Below are positions 7,069-11,044 of a stretch of DNA of 11,044 bases, piece after piece. The first letter of the stretch is position 1. Each line of letters begins with the position of its first letter. The notes beneath the pieces are model-generated. The model had not been told where the DNA came from, did not search any database, and saw only the letters and a program-made list of their open reading frames with translations. The stretch is from Lachnospiraceae bacterium UBA7160. GTDB lineage: Bacteria > Bacillota > Clostridia > Lachnospirales > Lachnospiraceae. The stretch covers positions 23,684-34,727 of the forward strand of contig DKWE01000041.1 in the NCBI GenBank assembly GCA_002491565.1. The letters are read 5' to 3'. The translations under genes and the position numbers were made by a program.

Positions 7069-8679
7069 CTATCGGTTCTCATACTGCCGCAAACGCTCCT
7101 CGATCGCGCGCCCGCTCTCCTCGAAAAGCAGCTGGCGGTTGTATCGGTAATAGCGCTCACATTCATACTGCTTCAGAAATTGAATACTTCCGGAATCGCT
7201 GTTCAGCTCTGTGATAAAGATGACCATCTCCTGTCCCGGGCCGTAGGCGGCCTCCAGAAAATCAAACGCATGCTCCAGCATCCCGCCCGTTACAGTCTCC
7301 TCCTCGTCAAGCTGATCCTGCGCCTCATTAAACCAGATGCGCAGCTGCTCAAAAATCTGGCCGTCTGTCCCCGCTGCGCTCTGCCCGAAAGCCTGATCAT
7401 TCGTTCCTTCCGCACTCAGGTGCAAAGCCCTGCCGTTGACAGCCTCACGCTCTGCGTTCAACAGATTCTTTCCGGAAAGCAGCCGATGCTGATACTCCTC
7501 CAGCCTTCGAAGCGCATCGCGGTATACACGGTCTTCTCTCCGGGTCAGCAGCTCAGCGGCCCGCTTCGCCTCATGCTCCCGCTGTACGCGGTCCAGTTCC
7601 TCTGCAAACACCGCCATCGCCGCTCCGCCTTGCACGTCCAGCAGCCCTGCCTTCATCCGGCAAAGGCTTGCGAACACCAACTCCAGCACCTCTCCCTGGC
7701 GGATGAGCTTCGCAAAGCTGCCCCGCAGTCTTGATAAAAGCAGGCTGACGACACTCAGCTTTTCATCAAAGGATGCGTGTGCCGCCTTCTTCAGCAGAAG
7801 CTCATCAATGGTTCCGTTCAGGACTGCATCCAGCTGGTAATCCATCTGATATTTGTAATACAATTCCAGATAATTTGCAAAATCCTTCGCGATCTTTTCA
7901 TGCTGAATGTACTGCACCACCACTTCGCGGTCCATTGTCTTTCCCAGCTTCTCATAGACCTCCAGTATCTGTGACAGGTCCTCCCAGCCGCGCGGCGTTG
8001 CAAACTTCCGGCCATCCACTGTGGTCTCCATCCGGTAGAAATTCGCCGTTCTCGTATTCAGATAGGAAATCACAGCCGGGTGCAGCTGCTGATTCATCGC
8101 ATATTCCTTCCAGACGTTGAAGTCGGGCTCCACCTCAATCTTTTTGACACGATCCATGGTCACGACATCAAACTCCCGGACCGACTTATTGTATTCCGGG
8201 GGATTGCCGGCAGCCACGATGATCCATCCCTGCGGGATCTCGTGGTTTCCAAACATCTTGCACTGCAGGAACTGAAGCATCGCCGGAGCCAGTGTCTCTG
8301 AGACACAGTTAATTTCATCGATAAACAGGATTCCCTCTTTTAAGCCCGTTTTTTCCATCTTATTATAAATAGAAGCAACGATCTCACTCATCGTATATTC
8401 CGTAACCGCATACTCCTGTCCGCCATACTGATGCCGGGAGATAAAAGGCAGACCGATGGCGCTCTGGCGCGTGTGATGTGTAATCGTGTATGCCACGAGT
8501 CCGATTCCGCATTCCTTTGCGATCTGCTCCATAATCTGCGTCTTGCCGATTCCAGGTGCGCCAAGCAGCAGCACAGGGCGCTGCCGGATCTGCGGAATCA
8601 CATAGTCCCCGTATTCATCCTTCAAAAGATAAGACTCGATTGTATCTTTTATTTCCTGTTTCGCCCGCTTAATATTCAT
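7069..8679 (-). CDS. MoxR-like AAA+ ATPase
   Basis: A 536-residue ATPase. The AAA+ core occupies the first 240 or so residues: Walker A GAPGIGKT at 40-47, Walker B GILFIDEIN at 116-124, sensor 1 AAGNPPEYN at 156-164, and MDRVKKIEV near 175-183 with a candidate arginine finger. ATPRGWEDLSQIL at 227-239 resembles the lid of MoxR-type proteins. The C-terminal 290 residues are helical and charged (AEELDRVQREHEAKRAAELL near 359-378), with no second domain recognised. Residues 422-445 are an imperfect tandem duplication of 12 residues. MoxR-like proteins remodel or help metallate partner proteins, usually together with a VWA protein, and such a gene lies upstream on the same strand. The ATG is supported by GGAGG 6 bases upstream. 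No membrane segment is seen. The cellular target is unknown. Confidence 0.92.
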   Translation of the reverse strand: MNIKRAKQEIKDTIESYLLKDEYGDYVIPQIRQRPVLLLGAPGIGKTQIMEQIAKECGIGLVAYTITHHTRQSAIGLPFISRHQYGGQEYAVTEYTMSEIVASIYNKMEKTGLKEGILFIDEINCVSETLAPAMLQFLQCKMFGNHEIPQGWIIVAAGNPPEYNKSVREFDVVTMDRVKKIEVEPDFNVWKEYAMNQQLHPAVISYLNTRTANFYRMETTVDGRKFATPRGWEDLSQILEVYEKLGKTMDREVVVQYIQHEKIAKDFANYLELYYKYQMDYQLDAVLNGTIDELLLKKAAHASFDEKLSVVSLLLSRLRGSFAKLIRQGEVLELVFASLCRMKAGLLDVQGGAAMAVFAEELDRVQREHEAKRAAELLTRREDRVYRDALRRLEEYQHRLLSGKNLLNAEREAVNGRALHLSAEGTNDQAFGQSAAGTDGQIFEQLRIWFNEAQDQLDEEETVTGGMLEHAFDFLEAAYGPGQEMVIFITELNSDSGSIQFLKQYECERYYRYNRQLLFEESGRAIEERLRQYENR

Positions 8680-8773
8680 CTGCTTCCTCCAAGCCCGGGT
8701 AATCCGGTACCTCCAATCTTTTCGTTATACGCAATACTCTATTCATAGATTTCTTTCTCGGATAAAACTCCAT
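8669..8773 (-). CDS. Possible 34-residue ORF overlapping the ATPase start
   Basis: On the minus strand an ATG at 8773 opens 34 codons, beginning MEFYPRKKSMNRVLRI and ending GLEEADEY, with a TAA at 8669-8671. The last 11 bases overlap the start of the ATPase gene, the arrangement seen in translational coupling. The frame is open further upstream to 8917 (82 codons in all) without another ATG, so it could be the tail of a degraded gene or use GTG near 8830. The ribosome binding site is weak (AGGA 11 bases before the ATG). No family was recognised. It may be a chance open frame. Confidence 0.35.
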   Translation of the reverse strand: MEFYPRKKSMNRVLRITKRLEVPDYPGLEEADEY

Positions 8774-8939
8774 CCTGTGCAAGATCCTGTTGAGAAATGC
8801 GTATCTGCCTGCTCCTGCCGGCACAGGCACATCCCGCAGGCAGTCTATCAGTCTGTCCGCCTGGCAGGACCTTTCGCCACTCTCCCTCGTATATAATGGA
8901 GCGCTCCTGCTCCAGCGTTATCGTTCAGCCGGTCCGGAC

Positions 8940-8977
8940 AAGAAGTATGTCCATAGGGTTGCAAGCTCTTATCGTTC
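8940..8977. repeat. Dispersed intergenic repeat, copy 3 (degenerate)
   Basis: It starts AAGAAGTATGTCC, sharing AGAAGTATGTCC exactly with copy 1, and then GGTTGCAA. On the minus strand it carries ACGAACGATAAGAGCT, which matches ACGAACAATAAGAGCT in copy 2 at 15 of 16 positions. No closing TACTTC arm is seen on the right, so this copy is probably truncated or decayed. Confidence 0.5.
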
Positions 8978-9031
8978 GTCTTCAGGTTCTAAGGGTTCAG
9001 AAGCCTTCCGCAGCTGCCGCAGGCAACTCGC

Positions 9032-9054
9032 GCCATGTGCCTGATACACATGGC
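9032..9054. repeat. Perfect 8-base-pair hairpin
   Basis: GCCATGTG (9032-9039) and CACATGGC (9047-9054) flank a 7-base loop, downstream of the VWA gene on its own strand. With no T-run it is not a standard terminator; it could be an mRNA 3' end stem or a protein-binding dyad. Confidence 0.5.
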
Positions 9055-9165
9055 ACTCATACAATGCCTGCTAAAAGTGGCTGTAAAAAAGACCTTTCTG
9101 TGTTTTGAACGACAGCGGTTTTCTATAGCATTCCGTTGGCGTCGTACAGGAAATGGCGGCTTTTT

Positions 9166-10491
9166 TCACAACCCCTTTTCCAGCTGCCCCGGATCCAGGA
9201 TCAGTTTGATCGCCCACGGAGGCACATCGACATCCCGGTAGTCCTCCTTCAGAAATACAAAGGCTGTCTCGTATGGCGGCTTCCGGACCGGAAAGGTACC
9301 ATATCCATCCGTAAAATAGATCAGCCCCCGCAGCTTCGTAAAAGTCTTCTTTCGCAGCAGCTCCTGCACATAGACAAAGGCTGGCCGAAAATCCGTTCCG
9401 CCGAACCCGCGCACCGTAAAATGCTTCATGTACTGTTCCATTTCCCTGTGACTCCTGATACAGACATCCTCCTGTACCCGGTCGTCGCATTGAAGAATAT
9501 GAATCTGTATGCGCCGGAAGAAGCTCTCCGACTCACGCAAAACACTCCAGGTCTGTTCCAGAAAGCTTTTGACAAGCTCTCCCTTGCACGACATCGACGT
9601 ATCGATTACGATCACAAATTCTTCGATTTTCTTCTGCTCCTTCGTTTCCAACGGCTCAATCAGCGGCATATTTCCATACAACTGCATCCCATAATTATAA
9701 AAAATGTAGTCGAAGGAGTCCAGATCAACCCGCATCTCTTCCTTTAGAACAGAAAATCGCCGCAGAAATTCGCGATAATCGTACCGCTGCCGGTTCTCCG
9801 CTGCCACCTGCTCTGTAAGACTCTGCACATCCTCCGCAGCCTCTTTGGAAAAGGTCTCCAGCTCCGTCTGCATCCGGTCCCGGATATCCTCCCACCGGTC
9901 GCGCTGCGGCTGTTGCTGCGGACGCTGATTCTCCGGATCCTGCTCCCAGCGGCTGTGATCATCCACCCGGAACTCGCGCTTCAGCATGTCCAGTCTCGCC
10001 TGCACCGGATACTCCATGCAAAGGCTCCTGTACACGCGCTCCGCCGTCACAGTTCCTCCCAGCGCCTTCAGCTTCTGATAGTATTCCCGGCGCACCATAG
10101 ATTTCGGAATATGAACCGCGCGAAGGTACAGTCCGTCGATCACGTACTCCGCAGCAATGTCACACGCAAGGTTCCAGTACTCCGCGTCGCGCCCCTTCCG
10201 GTTCCACAGATGTCCGAACAGACAGTGCAGCAGGCTGTGCAGATAGGCGCGGTTCACCACCTCCCGCCCTTTTCGGAACAGTGTGGCGAGTGCATCCGGC
10301 TGGAAATAGAGACAGGCTCCGTCTGTCGCCAGACTGCGGACCTCTGCATCCGGCACAAACTGCAGTCCGGAGAGCGCCACATCCAGGAACCGCATATTTA
10401 AATACAATTCATTTCTCGCATTCCGGAGAATCTCCATCCCAATCTCCACAAATTCCAGCGTGCGCGACCGTCCCTCGTAAATCGGATTCAT
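9166..10491 (-). CDS. DUF2201-type protein with putative metallopeptidase-like and VWA-like domains
   Basis: A 441-residue protein counted from the ATG at 10491. The N-terminal half resembles the DUF2201 putative metallopeptidase domain: HSLLHCLFGH at 85-94 gives three spaced histidines, followed by NLACDIAAEYVID near 107-119. The first part has the HxxxH pattern of zinc proteases, but serine occupies the catalytic glutamate position. A Gln/Pro-rich hinge (about 184-196) and a charged helical stretch follow. The C-terminal VWA-like domain has DTSMS at 297-301, the conserved threonine T366 in GGTDFRP, and TDG at 394-396, together a complete MIDAS metal site. The protein probably works with the MoxR-like ATPase encoded downstream as a substrate adaptor. 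The start is chosen for its ribosome binding site; the frame is open upstream to 10650, but that part is AT-rich and unlike the family. No signal peptide or membrane segment. Confidence 0.88.
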   Translation of the reverse strand: MNPIYEGRSRTLEFVEIGMEILRNARNELYLNMRFLDVALSGLQFVPDAEVRSLATDGACLYFQPDALATLFRKGREVVNRAYLHSLLHCLFGHLWNRKGRDAEYWNLACDIAAEYVIDGLYLRAVHIPKSMVRREYYQKLKALGGTVTAERVYRSLCMEYPVQARLDMLKREFRVDDHSRWEQDPENQRPQQQPQRDRWEDIRDRMQTELETFSKEAAEDVQSLTEQVAAENRQRYDYREFLRRFSVLKEEMRVDLDSFDYIFYNYGMQLYGNMPLIEPLETKEQKKIEEFVIVIDTSMSCKGELVKSFLEQTWSVLRESESFFRRIQIHILQCDDRVQEDVCIRSHREMEQYMKHFTVRGFGGTDFRPAFVYVQELLRKKTFTKLRGLIYFTDGYGTFPVRKPPYETAFVFLKEDYRDVDVPPWAIKLILDPGQLEKGL

Positions 10492-10499
10492 GCGGAGCA

Positions 10500-10505
10500 C
10501 CTCCC
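10500..10505 (-). promoter_or_regulatory. Ribosome binding site fixing the VWA gene start
   Basis: On the minus strand GGGAGG lies 8 bases before the ATG at 10491. The upstream in-frame starts (ATG at 10575 and 10542, GTG at 10629) lack comparable sites. Confidence 0.75.
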
Positions 10506-10554
10506 TTCCCAGTCCTGCAGTCAACAGGCATCCGTATTCCATCGGCACTACTGC

Positions 10555-10756
10555 TGCATCTTTTTTAGATACCATTTGCTCACTAATAGCTAATTTCCCA
10601 AAAGTACGACATGCAGGAGCTATCCACACAGGTTTAGATCCTATTCCAGCCTATGCACATCAGTGCTGTAACTACTGTATCAGTAAGCCATTCTGTCAAT
10701 TCTTCAACCAATCCCCTATCAGCTATAAGCCAAGAAGTCCATTGTGCACAGCTCTC
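10555..10756 (-). pseudogene. AT-rich, frameshifted gene remnant (unrecognised)
   Basis: On the minus strand, two open stretches read like protein in different frames. The first follows in frame after the stop of the gene to the right and contains GLVEELTEWLTDTVVTALM, ending at TAA (10634-10636). The second, open from 10650, contains VWIAPACRTFGKLAISEQMV and runs into the VWA reading frame. A one-base change near 10640 would join them. Codons here favour A/T in the third position (only about a third end in G or C in the first stretch), unlike both neighbours, which suggests inserted or acquired DNA. No family was recognised, and the region could instead be AT-rich leader or promoter DNA of the VWA gene. 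Confidence 0.3.
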
Positions 10757-11044
10757 TCACAGCTCCAGTCTCCGCCGCTTCCGCGGCCGGCTGCCATGTG
10801 TATGGCAATAGTCCATCGCGTACCCGAGAGCCTCTGTGAAGCGGTGCTGCCCCGCGCACGCAGTCAAACAATCCAGGAACTCCGATACCGGCGTTCCGAA
10901 CGACGTTTCAGAATACACACCCCCTGGCAACGCATGCGAATAACCCGGCATTTCCTCCCGCTTCTCCTCACGATTTTCACTGCCGGCGAGCATTGAGCTT
11001 GGCTGCTTCTTCCAGATACGATCATGTTCAGCTGCTGCGCTTGG
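10757..11044 (-). CDS. 3' part of an unrecognised gene
   Basis: The minus-strand frame is open from the right edge to a TGA at 10757-10759, giving 95 residues. An internal ATG at 10993 exists, but the frame continues beyond it and has no good ribosome binding site there, so the true start probably lies outside the window. The visible part is hydrophilic, with a charged stretch (SENREEKREE), a Gly/Ser/Pro-containing segment, a helix-like stretch with two cysteines (FLDCLTACAGQ), and a strongly basic tail (RPRKRRRLEL). No membrane segment or known motif is seen. It points the same way as the VWA and ATPase genes and could belong to the same locus, but about 265 bases of AT-rich DNA separate it from the VWA gene. 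Confidence 0.55.
   Translation of the reverse strand, partial: PSAAAEHDRIWKKQPSSMLAGSENREEKREEMPGYSHALPGGVYSETSFGTPVSEFLDCLTACAGQHRFTEALGYAMDYCHTHGSRPRKRRRLEL

Larger units (their letters stand above)
8774..9165. other. Gap between the ATPase and VWA genes
   Basis: There is no convincing gene in this stretch apart from the possible upstream extension of the small ORF on the minus strand. It holds repeat copy 3, a hairpin TGCCTG (8806-8811)/CAGGCA (8824-8829), an 8-base-pair hairpin at 9032-9054, and a 9-base direct repeat TTATCGTTC (8918-8926 and 8969-8977). No clear terminator follows the VWA gene and no clear minus-strand promoter was found, so it is open whether the VWA and ATPase genes share one transcript. 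Confidence 0.5.

Noticed and set aside
9136..9747. 203-codon plus-strand open frame opposite the VWA gene
   Set aside because: It is antisense to a gene with an intact MIDAS motif set and has no ribosome binding site or recognised motif.
10634..10759. Programmed stop-codon readthrough at the TGA ending the right-hand gene
   Set aside because: The frame continues for 40 codons, but base composition changes sharply at the stop and no readthrough signal is apparent; a remnant or chance frame is simpler.
1..11044. tRNA, rRNA, CRISPR array or complete insertion sequence
   Set aside because: Reading both strands showed no regularly spaced repeats, no rRNA motifs, no tRNA-like cloverleaf and no transposase or integrase gene.

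Overview
The window looks like chromosomal DNA from an anaerobic Clostridia member, most likely Lachnospiraceae. The reasons are the moderately high GC with GC-rich third codon positions, strong AGGAGG-type ribosome binding sites, a Firmicutes-type LexA box, and the style of the ilvE, dinB and VWA/AAA+ proteins. This is recognition from the sequence alone; no database search was possible.

Left part (1-4051, + strand): a sugar-processing cluster. It holds the 3' end of a TIM-barrel sugar phosphate isomerase/epimerase, two Gfo/Idh/MocA NAD(P)-dependent oxidoreductases that overlap by 4 bases (ATGA), and a second complete isomerase/epimerase. Two oxidoreductases next to two xylose-isomerase-like enzymes suggest redox and isomerisation or elimination chemistry on a sugar, inositol or glycoside. 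The substrate cannot be read from this window. Two gaps in the cluster, and one further right, carry diverged copies of one small repeat that contains GAAGTA.

Middle (4052-6945, + strand): two unrelated housekeeping genes. dinB encodes a Y-family DNA polymerase; it has an extended -10 promoter and a near-consensus LexA box at the expected start point, so SOS control is likely. ilvE encodes a branched-chain amino acid aminotransferase; it has its own promoter overlapping the end of dinB and a leader with three inverted repeats. A bidirectional terminator ends ilvE and probably also the genes converging from the right.

Right part (7069-11044, - strand): a MoxR-like AAA+ ATPase and, upstream of it in transcription, a DUF2201/VWA-like protein with a complete MIDAS-type metal site. 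Such pairs usually act together as an ATP-driven remodelling or metal-loading machine. A possible 34-codon ORF overlaps the start of the ATPase gene. Upstream of the VWA gene are an AT-rich stretch that looks like a frameshifted gene remnant and the 3' end of an unrecognised gene that runs off the window. No RNA genes, CRISPR arrays, complete insertion sequences or integrases were seen.
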